A DNA stretch of 41,338 bases from Flavobacteriales bacterium (GTDB taxonomy: Bacteria; Bacteroidota; Bacteroidia; Flavobacteriales_D; Sanyastnellaceae): positions 1 through 41,338 of the forward strand of contig JAURDB010000004.1 in NCBI GenBank assembly GCA_030828175.1. The letters are read 5' to 3'. Positions 8,261 to 17,322 of this stretch are shown in pieces. Every line of letters begins with the position of its first letter. The stretch's first letter is position 1. Position numbers and translations under genes: made by a program. Under the pieces are notes generated by a model, which saw nothing but the letters and a program-made list of their open reading frames with translations, was not told where the DNA came from and searched no databases.

Positions 8261-11200
8261 ATGACGGTCACAACGCGTTGCTGGAAATTGGGTGCCTGGG
8301 TGCTGGCATGGATGCTGTTGCATCCGGGGGGTGCCATGGGCCAATTCCACGACGGACTGAACATGACCTTTGGCAAGCAAAGGGTCCAATACCGCAGTTT
8401 TGACTGGCAATACCTGCCAGGAGATCCTTTTGAAGTCTACCATTACCAGGGCGGGCGTTCGCTGGCGGAATTCGCCATGAATGCACTCACGCTGGAACTC
8501 CCCCGGGTGGAGTCCACTTTTCAGTTGCGCGTCACAGGACCGGTAGAAGTCATCGTCTTCAACAAGCACGCGGACTTCCGCCAAAGCAACATCGGCATCG
8601 ATGGGACCGAGGCCGGAAACATAGGCGGAACCACCCTCATTCACGGCAAGAAACTTTTCGCTTGGTTTGATGGCGATCACGCGCGTTTCCAAACCCAGTT
8701 GAGGGAAGGACTGTACCGCATTCTGCTCAGGCAATACCTGTTTGGTGACGATTGGAAGGATGTGGTCAAGAACAACCAGCTCTTCCAATTGCCGGAATGG
8801 ATGGAAGAAGGCATGGTGACTTCCCTTGCCTCGCCTCAAATCACTGCTTCCTCGGCCGAGCTCCAAGACCTGGTATATCGGGGTCTGATTCCCCAGCTTC
8901 AGGTGCTGGAAGGGGAATCCCTGCGATTGGCATCTGCGGCCGTTTGGCGGTTCATTCTCGACACTTTCGGCCGGCAGGCTGCCTTGGATGTGTTGAGCGG
9001 GTTCAAATCCGGCCGAACACCCGATGCGGGATTTCGTCGGATCGGAATGGACATGGAGGGACTGTTGGCCGCCGCACAGGCGCATTATGCGCTGGGTACG
9101 GTCTTAGAAAAAAGAGAAGAACGCGGCGTGGCCCTCGAATGGGCCCAGGTGAATCACCCTCGTGCGCAGATGGGAAAATTGCCCCACCGCGCTCGGCGCA
9201 AATACCGCCATCATCAATTCTCTACCTCCGCAGATGGCCGTTGGACGGCATGGGCGACGGATGAACGAGGGCAAGTGAAGGTCTGGTGGACCGATGGCCG
9301 CAGGAAAAAGTGCCTGGCCAAATACGACCACAAGCTCACCCGGATTGTGGACGGAACCTACCCCGTGCTTGCCTGGCACCCGAAACTGCCCGTCCTCGCC
9401 CATATCCACGAAGAGAAAGGACGGGTTTTCCTGACCCTGAGCGACGCATCCTCCGGCGATTCAAATGAACAGGAGTTGTTCCGCATTGAAAAGGTCATTG
9501 ACCTCGATTGGTCTCCCGATGGCCGGAAGATTGCATTCAGTGGTGTGAACGCCGGGCGTTCCGACCTCTATGTCTACAATACACTGGCAGGCTCTCAAGT
9601 CCCGCTTTGGGAAGATGGGTGGGACGACCACCATCCCAACTGGTCATCTGACGGTCGGGGCATCTGGTTCTGCAGCAACCGTCCAGGCAACGAAGAAGAA
9701 GGCAATCCGAATGTGCCCCAACCCGGAGGGAAGGACATCTGGTATTATGACCTGGATGCAGAATCCTTCGAGCGGGTAACCGATACGCCGGACCGAGACG
9801 AGGTGCACCCTGTCGCCCTGGATGCGGGCTCTTTTGCCTACCAATTGGCACATGATCCGGACGTTGTTCACCTCGCCACGAGGGACAGTGCGATTCTGAG
9901 GGTGGACACCGCCATTCATTACCGCTATTTCACACGCCAGGCTCCTTGGTTCCACCTGGAGGGTCCCACACTGGAGTTGGACTTGCTTCCCAATGGGAAA
10001 GGATGGGAAGGCGTTCTGCTGCAGGAGGGAAGGCCCCGTTGGCAATCGGGTTCATTGCCTGATCGGCCCCTCCGCGCGGCCATGAGAGAATGGGGAACCG
10101 ATCCCATCATGGGGGAGGAAAAGCCCTGGGATTACCTGCCCGCGGAGACCGTGGAGCTGCTGCCGGGGCAAGTGGACTATCGCAACTACATCTTTGAATC
10201 TGAACGTCGCCGGGCATTGGATGATCTTGTTCTCGATGGGGCGAGCCCTGTGTCGAACGTGGAAATGGCCGCCACCTTGCCCCCGGTTCCCACCCCGCTT
10301 CCTCACCGCAGAAACTATGCGGTGGACCAATTGCTCAGTCAGGTGGACAATAGCTTTGCCACCTCCTTCTATCAGCCGTTTACAGGCGCAGCTGGTAGCT
10401 TTCCGGGTTTGAGTAGCCTCATCAAAATTGGGGTTTCAGACCTGTTCGAGGACAACAAATGGATAGGAGGTGTGCGTTTGGCAGGCAGTCTTCAGAACTC
10501 CACTTTTGTCCTGGCCAACCGCAACCTAGAAAGAAAAGTAGACCGGGAATGGGTCTTTGAGCGGATGGGCAACGAAGGCGTCGATTCCGAGCTCGGTGCA
10601 TTGACCCGAACGCACACCCACGCTGTGCACTACCGGCGCACCCTCCCCTTCAGTGAGACCATGAGCCTGCGCGCCCAACTCACCTACCGGATGGACCGCG
10701 TCTCCCTGTTGGCCACCGACCCCTTCAATGCGGGCCGGGACGACCTATATGTTCAAGGCGTGGGAGGGACCGTCAGTTGGGTATTCGACGATAGCCGTGA
10801 ATTGAGCCTCAACATTCACAATGGCACCCGCGCAAAGGCATGGTTTGAGATGCTTGCCCCACCGGATGGCGATGGCGACATCCTGTTGGTAGCAGGCTTC
10901 GATGCGCGCCGCTACATTCCGCTGTACCGCAGGTTTACGCTTTGCTTGCGGGCTGCAGGCAACACCTCTTTTGGCGAACGGGGACTCATCCACTATCTCG
11001 GTGGGGTGCAAGAATCCTTGCTGACCGCGGTCGACGGAGCCATGCCCATTCCAGATGGCAACTTCCTGTATCAGACCTCGGCAACGCCCATGCGCGGTTT
11101 CGTCCGGAATGCGCGGAATGGAACCAGTTTTGCCGTGGCCAATGCCGAGTTGCGCCTGCCCGTCTTCGCCACGCTCTCCCCGAAAAAGAGCATGACTCCC

Positions 11201-11482
11201 TTCCTGGAGCATTTTCAAGCGGTCGGGTTCTTCGATATCGGATCCGCCTGGACGGGTGAAAATCCCTATAGCGACGAGAATGCCTTCAACAGCAGCAAGG
11301 TGGACCTGTACCCCGTTTCCGTCACCGTGGCCAACAACCGCGAGCCCATCATTTGGGACTTCGGATTCGGGCTGCGCAGCCAACTTCTGGGCTATTTCGT
11401 TCGAGCCGATTGGGGTTGGGGAGTCGACGACGGAATTTTGCTCGACCGTGTGTTCCAGCTTTCTCTCTCCACTGATTTCTGA
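8261..11482 (+). CDS. Bacteroidota TolB-like protein: pseudo-peptidase MA domain, beta propeller and outer-membrane barrel
   Basis: A 1073-residue exported protein; the frame is open far upstream but the ATG at 8261 gives a clear signal peptide (hydrophobic to residue 24, then AMGQ). Residues 60-230 resemble a peptidase-MA fold: LPEWMEEGM (about 177) is kept, but the place of the HExxH helix reads LREGLYRILL (about 148), so it should be inactive. WD40/PD40 repeats of a TolB-type propeller follow (about 310-560, e.g. WSPDGRKIAFSG, WSSDGRGIWFCSN). From about 680 to the terminal Phe lies a BamA/surface-antigen-like barrel ending SLSTDF. Similar proteins are widespread in Bacteroidota, often labelled translocation protein TolB; the function is unknown. 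Confidence 0.85.
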   Translation: MTVTTRCWKLGAWVLAWMLLHPGGAMGQFHDGLNMTFGKQRVQYRSFDWQYLPGDPFEVYHYQGGRSLAEFAMNALTLELPRVESTFQLRVTGPVEVIVFNKHADFRQSNIGIDGTEAGNIGGTTLIHGKKLFAWFDGDHARFQTQLREGLYRILLRQYLFGDDWKDVVKNNQLFQLPEWMEEGMVTSLASPQITASSAELQDLVYRGLIPQLQVLEGESLRLASAAVWRFILDTFGRQAALDVLSGFKSGRTPDAGFRRIGMDMEGLLAAAQAHYALGTVLEKREERGVALEWAQVNHPRAQMGKLPHRARRKYRHHQFSTSADGRWTAWATDERGQVKVWWTDGRRKKCLAKYDHKLTRIVDGTYPVLAWHPKLPVLAHIHEEKGRVFLTLSDASSGDSNEQELFRIEKVIDLDWSPDGRKIAFSGVNAGRSDLYVYNTLAGSQVPLWEDGWDDHHPNWSSDGRGIWFCSNRPGNEEEGNPNVPQPGGKDIWYYDLDAESFERVTDTPDRDEVHPVALDAGSFAYQLAHDPDVVHLATRDSAILRVDTAIHYRYFTRQAPWFHLEGPTLELDLLPNGKGWEGVLLQEGRPRWQSGSLPDRPLRAAMREWGTDPIMGEEKPWDYLPAETVELLPGQVDYRNYIFESERRRALDDLVLDGASPVSNVEMAATLPPVPTPLPHRRNYAVDQLLSQVDNSFATSFYQPFTGAAGSFPGLSSLIKIGVSDLFEDNKWIGGVRLAGSLQNSTFVLANRNLERKVDREWVFERMGNEGVDSELGALTRTHTHAVHYRRTLPFSETMSLRAQLTYRMDRVSLLATDPFNAGRDDLYVQGVGGTVSWVFDDSRELSLNIHNGTRAKAWFEMLAPPDGDGDILLVAGFDARRYIPLYRRFTLCLRAAGNTSFGERGLIHYLGGVQESLLTAVDGAMPIPDGNFLYQTSATPMRGFVRNARNGTSFAVANAELRLPVFATLSPKKSMTPFLEHFQAVGFFDIGSAWTGENPYSDENAFNSSKVDLYPVSVTVANNREPIIWDFGFGLRSQLLGYFVRADWGWGVDDGILLDRVFQLSLSTDF

Positions 11483-11886
11483 TGCGTCCCATGCCCATTG
11501 ATGTCTCTGCGCTTGTCATTCTCCTGCTCATCGGTGCAGCGGCAGGTTGCCTGAGTGGGTTCATCGGCATTGGAGGGGGCCTGCTCATCGTACCCGCTTT
11601 GATGTATTTCCTGGGCATGTCGCAAATGATGGCCCAAGGAACAAGTTTGGCCCTCATGCTCCCCCCCATTGGAGCGTTGGCGGTGATGAATTATTGGCGC
11701 GCTGATGCCCTGGATGTGCGGGCTGCCGCCATCATGGTCGTGGCTTTCGTCATCGGCGGCTACTTCGGCAGCCGCCTCGCCTTGTCCATGAACCCCATGA
11801 AGGTCCGACTCGCCTTCGGCTTGATCATGCTCTATGCCGCTGTGCGCATGATCTGGACCGCTTGGCGTGCCCTGATGAACCCCTGA
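11482..11886 (+). CDS. Half-size TauE/SafE-family membrane permease
   Basis: A 134-residue, strongly hydrophobic protein with about four membrane segments. The motif GCLSGFIGIGGGLLIVPAL near residue 22 is the glycine-rich signature of the TauE/SafE (sulfite exporter) family, whose full-length members (about 250 residues) contain two such halves. Only one half is present, so a homodimer would be needed to rebuild the transporter; half-size members exist in Bacteroidota. The start overlaps the barrel-gene stop by one base (TGATG), and a second ATG lies at 11491. Substrate unknown, probably an organosulfur or other small anion. Confidence 0.85.
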   Translation: MRPMPIDVSALVILLLIGAAAGCLSGFIGIGGGLLIVPALMYFLGMSQMMAQGTSLALMLPPIGALAVMNYWRADALDVRAAAIMVVAFVIGGYFGSRLALSMNPMKVRLAFGLIMLYAAVRMIWTAWRALMNP

Positions 11887-11892
11887 TCCGCC

Positions 11893-13119
11893 ATGCTCAA
11901 ATCCGCCCTGCTCTCCTCTGTGGACGCTGCTCGGGAACGCATTCTCCAGCACAGGCGCCACCTGCACCTGCATCCAGAACCCTCTTTTCAGGAGACGCGA
12001 ACTGGAGCCTACGTAGCGGAGGTGCTCCGGTCTTTGAATGTCACCTTTACTTCGGGATGGTGCAGGGACCGAGGAGCAGCAGGGATTGTGGCTGAAATCA
12101 AAGGGAAAGACCCCGGCCTCCGTCGGATCGCCCTCAGAGCCGATATGGATGCCCTTCCCATTCAGGAGGTGGATCGGCCCCATGCCAGCTCTGTTCCCGG
12201 CTGGATGCACGCCTGTGGACACGATGCGCACACGGCTTGCTTGCTTGGTGCCATTGAGGCCCTTCAATCCAATCGGGAGCATTGGTCCGGAACGGTTCAA
12301 TTCATCTTTCAGCCCGGAGAAGAAACCTTGCCCGGAGGGGCCTCCATCCTGGTGAAGGAGGGTGCCCTCCATTCGGATGCACCCATCGCTGGCCCCGGTT
12401 TGACCCGCGGTGAACAGGTCGATGGCATCGTAGGACAGCACGTCTATCCCCAACTCGATGCCGGAAAGGTGGGGTTTCGAAGCGGTCCTTACATGGCGGC
12501 AGCCGACGAGTTGCGCATCCGCATCATGGGCAAGGGAGGTCACGCCGCCCTGCCCCACCTCACCGTAGACCCCATTGTCACCGCCGCCCACGTGATCAGC
12601 GCCCTTCAAACGGTGGTCTCCAGAAATTGCAACCCCGTGGAGCCTTCCGTTCTGACTTTCGGGAAAATTCGAGGCGGCTTTGCCCGGAATGTGATTCCCG
12701 ACGAAGTGGTCCTCGATGGGACCCTCCGCACCTATGATGAACCCACTGCGCAAACGCTTCGCGCCGCCATTACCCGAATTGCTGAATCTACTGCTGCAGC
12801 CCACGGTGCCCGGGCCGAGGTGGATTTGGCCATTGGATACCCTCCTGTGATCAACGCCCCGGAATGGACCGAAAGCTGCCGTCAGCGGGCCATTGAGTTG
12901 CTGGGCGAAGACCGCGTCGTGGAATTGCCCCTGCGGATGACAGGAGAAGACTTCAGTTTCTACCAGAAAGCCGTTCCCGGATGTTTTTACCGACTGGGAA
13001 CCGGAGGGGATGGACCCGGCTGTCGATCGGGACTGCACACATCTGATTTCGACATCAATGAAGATGCCTTGACCACGGGCGCGGCCATGATGGCTTGGCT
13101 GGCCCTGACGGCAAGCTGA
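11893..13119 (+). CDS. M20D-family amidohydrolase / N-acyl-amino-acid carboxypeptidase
   Basis: A 408-residue zinc hydrolase. Metal ligands are recognisable: C108 and H110 in MHACGHD, E143/E144 in PGEE, H183 in GQHVYP and H382 in GLHTSDFD. The lid/dimerisation domain carries GKGGHAALPH, also typical. The family removes acyl or indole-3-acetyl groups from amino acids, or acts on small peptides; the substrate is not determinable. It lacks a signal peptide, so it is cytoplasmic. It begins 6 bp after the permease stop and is likely in one operon with it. Its 3' end converges on recQ with 27 bp between and no obvious terminator. Confidence 0.93.
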   Translation: MLKSALLSSVDAARERILQHRRHLHLHPEPSFQETRTGAYVAEVLRSLNVTFTSGWCRDRGAAGIVAEIKGKDPGLRRIALRADMDALPIQEVDRPHASSVPGWMHACGHDAHTACLLGAIEALQSNREHWSGTVQFIFQPGEETLPGGASILVKEGALHSDAPIAGPGLTRGEQVDGIVGQHVYPQLDAGKVGFRSGPYMAAADELRIRIMGKGGHAALPHLTVDPIVTAAHVISALQTVVSRNCNPVEPSVLTFGKIRGGFARNVIPDEVVLDGTLRTYDEPTAQTLRAAITRIAESTAAAHGARAEVDLAIGYPPVINAPEWTESCRQRAIELLGEDRVVELPLRMTGEDFSFYQKAVPGCFYRLGTGGDGPGCRSGLHTSDFDINEDALTTGAAMMAWLALTAS

Positions 13120-13146
13120 AAGAGGTCGAAATGGATTCAGGGGGCC

Positions 13147-15366
13147 TCAGTTGGCCACTTCGCTCATGAACTTGATCCGGACCAACCGGATTTCCTCTTC
13201 GGAATAGGCATCTCCCATCTCCTCCGTCACCTCTTCCGTTGAGCCTGTTTCGCTCTCCATGAAGCACTCCCACAGCTCTTCCACGCTTTCCTCGTCGAGG
13301 TACTCCTCCAGGATGTAGTCCAACCCCACCTTGGTTCCCGAAGCCACGATGCCCTCGATCATTCCGAGCAATTCGTCCACGGTGCACTTCTGGGCACCTG
13401 CGATGTCCTCCAACGACATTCGACGATCGAGCTTCTGAATGATGCTCACCTTGGAGGCATTGCGGCCGGCAACACTCCGAACCACTGTATCCCCGGGACG
13501 ATCAATACCCTCCTCCTCAACGTATTCTTTGATCAAGGCCAAGAAGGGCGCTCCAAACTTGCGCACCTTGGAAGAACCCACACCATTGATGATGAGCAAT
13601 TCGTCCTCATTGCAGGGATAGTGCGTGGCCATTTCCTCGAGACTTACGTCCGAGAAAATCACGAATGGGGGCAACTCAAGTCGGTCTGCTTCCTTCTTGC
13701 GCAAGGCCTGCAGCATGTCAAACAGCGGTTGATCCAAGGCGGAACCCGAACTGTCATCCCGCGTTTGGACGGCCCTCATCGGTTTGGGCCTGTACAATGT
13801 GAATGGCAGGGGATTCGCCAAGAATGCTTCTCCGCGCTCCGTGAGGGAAAGCACCCCGTACTCTTCTGTTTTCTTGCTCAGCAAACCCGCCAGCGTGATC
13901 TGTCGAATGATCCCAGGCCACTCATCGGCGTCGGCGATGGCTTCGCCGGTTCCAGTGAACTCCACCACGTTCTCCCCTGCGTATGTGGAGGTCTCCTGCG
14001 TCTCTCTTCCCATGAGAACATCACACAGAAATGCACCCCGGTGCTTTCCGCCCGTGGCCTGAACGAGTTTCAAAAGATGATGGACCGCCGCCTGGCCCTC
14101 GAAAGCCTCCGGTGGGTTCCTGGCATTGTCGTCCATATCCCAGCCCGGCCCCGCCGCGGCATCGAACTCCTCCCCGAAATAGTGAAGGAGGTACTGTCTG
14201 CGTGATGTGGGAGTCTCGGCATAGCCGGCTACCTCCTGGAGCAATTGCATGCCGATTTCCCTCTCCGCAATGGGCTTGCCTGAAAGGAACTTCTCCATTT
14301 TCTCCATGTCCTGCAGCCCGTAAAAGGCGATGCAGTGGCCTTCTCCTCCATCGCGACCTGCCCGGCCGGTCTCCTGGTAATAGGCCTCCAGCGACTTGGG
14401 CATGTCGTAATGGATGACAAAGCGCACGTCAGGCTTGTCAATGCCCATACCAAAAGCAATGGTAGCAACAATCACATCCACGTCCTGCATGAGGAACTCG
14501 TCCTGAATGCGTGATCGCTGGGCCGCGTCCATGCCCGCGTGGTAAGCCGCTGCCTTGACTCCATTCACCTTTAGGGTGTCTGCGATTTCCTCCACCCTCT
14601 TCCGGCTGAGGCAATACACGATTCCGCTTCGGCCTTTGTTCTCCAAAGCGTGCTGTACGACTTGGCGCAACGCATTTTCCTTGGGTCGAACTTCGTAGAA
14701 TAGATTTTCCCGATTGAAACTCGCCTTGAAGACTTCAGCATCGAGAATACCCAGGTTCTTCTGGATGTCGTGCTGAACCTTTGGGGTGGCTGTGGCCGTC
14801 AGTGCGATGATGGGAAAACTGCCGAGGCCGTCTATGATTTCCCGCAGCCTCCGATATTCGGGACGGAAGTCATGGCCCCACTCTGAAATACAATGCGCCT
14901 CATCGATGGCGAAAAAACTGAGGCTCACGGAGCGCAAGAAGTCAGCATTCTCCTTCTTGTTCAGGGATTCAGGAGCCACATAGAGCAGCTTGGTCTTTCC
15001 TGTGGCAACCGCCTCCCTGACGTGGATCATTTCGTTCTTGCTCAGGGAACTGTTCAGGAAATGCGCAATGTCTGGATCGTCCGAGTTTCCACGAATGGCA
15101 TCTACCTGGTTTTTCATGAGCGCGATGAGCGGACTCACGACAATGGCGGTTCCCTCTTGCAACAAAGCCGGGAGTTGATAGCAGAGAGATTTCCCTCCTC
15201 CTGTCGGCATGATGACGAACACATCCTTGCCGTCCATGAGACTCCTGACAATTAACTCCTGCTCACCTTTGAACTGGTTGAACCCGAAAAAACGGGAAAG
15301 CCCCTCATCAATGGAGGAACCTACCAATGAACTGGCGTCAAGAAAAGGGTCAACAGGCGTCTCCAT
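13147..15366 (-). CDS. recQ: ATP-dependent DNA helicase RecQ (zinc-finger cysteines lost)
   Basis: A 739-residue superfamily 2 helicase for DNA repair and recombination. Visible parts are motif 0 (FGFNQFKGEQ), Walker A TGGGKS (55-60), DEAH 155-158 with the RecQ aromatic loop CISEWGHDFRPEY, ALTATAT, and QETGRAGRDG (331-340). An HRDC domain lies at about 540-615 (ending INGVGSSKVRKFG), followed by a helix-turn-helix_40-like segment and an acidic tail. In the RQC zinc region (388-418: TSRRQYLLHYFGEE and MDDNARNP) the four zinc-binding Cys are absent although the flanking sequence is RecQ-like. ATG 15366 is the start. It is divergent from kdsD. Confidence 0.95.
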   Translation of the reverse strand: METPVDPFLDASSLVGSSIDEGLSRFFGFNQFKGEQELIVRSLMDGKDVFVIMPTGGGKSLCYQLPALLQEGTAIVVSPLIALMKNQVDAIRGNSDDPDIAHFLNSSLSKNEMIHVREAVATGKTKLLYVAPESLNKKENADFLRSVSLSFFAIDEAHCISEWGHDFRPEYRRLREIIDGLGSFPIIALTATATPKVQHDIQKNLGILDAEVFKASFNRENLFYEVRPKENALRQVVQHALENKGRSGIVYCLSRKRVEEIADTLKVNGVKAAAYHAGMDAAQRSRIQDEFLMQDVDVIVATIAFGMGIDKPDVRFVIHYDMPKSLEAYYQETGRAGRDGGEGHCIAFYGLQDMEKMEKFLSGKPIAEREIGMQLLQEVAGYAETPTSRRQYLLHYFGEEFDAAAGPGWDMDDNARNPPEAFEGQAAVHHLLKLVQATGGKHRGAFLCDVLMGRETQETSTYAGENVVEFTGTGEAIADADEWPGIIRQITLAGLLSKKTEEYGVLSLTERGEAFLANPLPFTLYRPKPMRAVQTRDDSSGSALDQPLFDMLQALRKKEADRLELPPFVIFSDVSLEEMATHYPCNEDELLIINGVGSSKVRKFGAPFLALIKEYVEEEGIDRPGDTVVRSVAGRNASKVSIIQKLDRRMSLEDIAGAQKCTVDELLGMIEGIVASGTKVGLDYILEEYLDEESVEELWECFMESETGSTEEVTEEMGDAYSEEEIRLVRIKFMSEVAN

Positions 15367-15367
15367 C

Positions 15368-15375
15368 TAACTTTG
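15368..15375 (+). promoter_or_regulatory. Putative -7 promoter box for kdsD-tatC-lptB
   Basis: TAACTTTG is an exact match to the Bacteroidota box TAnnTTTG in the recQ/kdsD divergent region. It ends 76 nt before the kdsD ATG, which implies a leader of about 70 nt. A weaker alternative (GAATTTCG, 15403-15410) lies nearer the start. No convincing -33 TTG is seen at the right distance. Confidence 0.4.
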
Positions 15376-15451
15376 GCGTTATCAATATAGTCCAGCACCT
15401 CTGAATTTCGCCCTTTTCTCACCCGACGTTTTGCCAACACCCACGACATCT

Positions 15452-16456
15452 ATGCCAGCGTCAAAAACCTCTGCCATGTGGATGAACGCCGCCCGGAAAG
15501 CCATCCGTTTGGAAGCTGAGGCCATTCGGGCGTTGGAAAACCGGATTGGACCTTCTTTCGAAGCCGCTGTGAACCTGATACTTGCGCAGGGCCAAAGGGG
15601 AGGTAAAGTGGTTTTCACGGGCATCGGGAAGAGCGCAGACATCGCACGAAAAACCGTCGCCACACTCAACAGTACTGGAACTGCCGCAGCTTTCCTTCAC
15701 GCCGCGGATGCACTGCACGGGGACTTGGGCCTCGTTTCCGAAGGAGATGTGGTCATCGCAGTATCCAAAAGCGGGGCCACAGCCGAGTTGATTGCACTGA
15801 TTCCCATGCTGAAGGCCAGGGACTTGACCCTGGTTGCGATGGTGGGACGGGTAGAAAGTCCGGTTGGAGAAGCGGCACAGATCGTCTTGGACATTTCCGT
15901 GGAACAGGAAGCGTGTCCGCACGATCTGGCCCCGACCACCAGTTCAGCGGCCCAACTGGCGATGGGTGACGCCATGGCCATGGCACTCATGGACGCCCGT
16001 GGATTCACAAGTGATGATTTTGCCCGCTCGCATCCAGGTGGGAGCTTGGGGCGCAAGCTGCTATTGAGATTGGGACACCTCCTGTCCGAAGGAGGTATGG
16101 AGCCTGAAACGGTGGCAGAGGACGCCCCTTTGAGAGACGTCGTGCTGGCTGTTTCAGCGGGCCGGGTGGGAGCCGTTGCGGTCAGCGACAGAGATGATGC
16201 CAAGGCCGTTGTGGGCATCATTACCGATGGAGACCTCCGCCGCGCACTGGAAAGGGACTCCACCGACTGGACCAGCCTGACCGCAAGGGATGTCATGAAT
16301 ACCGCCCCCCGAAGTCTTTCCTCAGAGACCCGTGCCATCGATGCCCTCGACATGCTGGAAGCCCACCGCATTTCACAGGTGATGGTGCGGAATGCCGAAG
16401 GTCACTTCCTGGGGTTTGTGCACTTGCACCACTTGATGGACGCAGGAATCCGCTGA
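15452..16456 (+). CDS. kdsD: Arabinose-5-phosphate isomerase (KdsD/KpsF/GutQ family)
   Basis: A 334-residue protein with an N-terminal SIS sugar-isomerase domain (about 45-185: GKVVFTGIGKSADIARK, AVSKSGATAEL, PTTSSAAQLAMGDA) and two C-terminal CBS domains (about 215-334: GIITDGDLRRAL, ISQVMVRN). It interconverts ribulose-5-phosphate and arabinose-5-phosphate, the first step of Kdo synthesis for lipopolysaccharide. ATG 15452 is chosen over a TTG at 15431; ATGs at 15476 and 15482 would also work. It is followed at 9 bp by tatC and then lptB, an order common in Bacteroidota; lptB again serves LPS. Confidence 0.95.
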   Translation: MPASKTSAMWMNAARKAIRLEAEAIRALENRIGPSFEAAVNLILAQGQRGGKVVFTGIGKSADIARKTVATLNSTGTAAAFLHAADALHGDLGLVSEGDVVIAVSKSGATAELIALIPMLKARDLTLVAMVGRVESPVGEAAQIVLDISVEQEACPHDLAPTTSSAAQLAMGDAMAMALMDARGFTSDDFARSHPGGSLGRKLLLRLGHLLSEGGMEPETVAEDAPLRDVVLAVSAGRVGAVAVSDRDDAKAVVGIITDGDLRRALERDSTDWTSLTARDVMNTAPRSLSSETRAIDALDMLEAHRISQVMVRNAEGHFLGFVHLHHLMDAGIR

Positions 16457-16465
16457 TCGCCCCAA

Positions 16466-17314
16466 ATGTCCGACTCCATGGATACGACCGAAGCCGAAAT
16501 GGGCTTCATGGACCACCTCGAAGAGCTGAGAAAACGCCTCTTCTTTGCCCTGGTCGGCATCCTATCCGGAGCCATTGCCCTTTTCGTGATGAAGGACTGG
16601 GTATTCAACCGTCTGATTTTCGCTCCGAGGAACCCCGACTTCATTACTTTCCGCGCCTGGTGCGCATTGGGCCGTTGGACAGGCGCCGGAGACCGTTTGT
16701 GCGTCACCGAAGTGAACTACGAGCTGATCAACACGACGATGCTGGGCAATTTCTCCGCCCACATCCTCGTCTCTGCCATCGGGGGCTTCATCGTCTCATT
16801 TCCCTGGACGTTCCATCAGGTTTGGCGGTTCATTCGACCGGGCCTTCACAGTCAGGAAGCACGTGCGGCAAGGGGGGTGACGTGGGCTGCGACTTTGCTT
16901 TTTTTTCTGGGTATAAGCTTTGGGTATTTCGTGATTGCCCCGCTGAGCCTGCAATTTTTGGGGCACTATGAAATCGGGGACGTGCAGGCGCGAATCGCAC
17001 TGATGAGCTACCTCAAGACTGTGGCGAGCATCACATTGGCCGCCGGCCTGATTTTTCAAGTCCCGGTCGTGGTGCATTTTCTCGCCAAGCTCGGGCTGGT
17101 AACCCCGGAATCGCTGCGTAAATTCCGAAAGCACACCTTGGTGGTCACATTGGTAATTGCCGCGATCATCACGCCGCCGGACATCACCAGCCAGATTCTG
17201 GTTTCGCTTCCTGTGCTCGGCCTCTATGAAGTCGGCATCCTGCAAGCCCGGCGCATCCAAAGGCAAAGGGAGCGCGAGGAGAAGCGTCAGGACCAAGGAA
17301 ACCCCCGAACATAG
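16466..17314 (+). CDS. tatC: Sec-independent (Tat) protein translocase subunit TatC
   Basis: A 282-residue six-helix membrane protein that recognises twin-arginine signal peptides. The N-terminus has the hallmark [12 protein letters not shown], and later parts carry [30 protein letters not shown] and the conserved [15 protein letters not shown] near helix 5/6. The first periplasmic loop is enlarged (about residues 52-95) relative to proteobacterial TatC and contains two cysteines, C66 and C79; similar loops occur in other Bacteroidota. tatA/B are not in the window. It lies between kdsD (9 bp) and lptB (8 bp), almost certainly one transcript. Confidence 0.96.
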   Translation: MSDSMDTTEAEMGFMDHLEELRKRLFFALVGILSGAIALFVMKDWVFNRLIFAPRNPDFITFRAWCALGRWTGAGDRLCVTEVNYELINTTMLGNFSAHILVSAIGGFIVSFPWTFHQVWRFIRPGLHSQEARAARGVTWAATLLFFLGISFGYFVIAPLSLQFLGHYEIGDVQARIALMSYLKTVASITLAAGLIFQVPVVVHFLAKLGLVTPESLRKFRKHTLVVTLVIAAIITPPDITSQILVSLPVLGLYEVGILQARRIQRQREREEKRQDQGNPRT

Positions 17315-17322
17315 AAGGCCCG

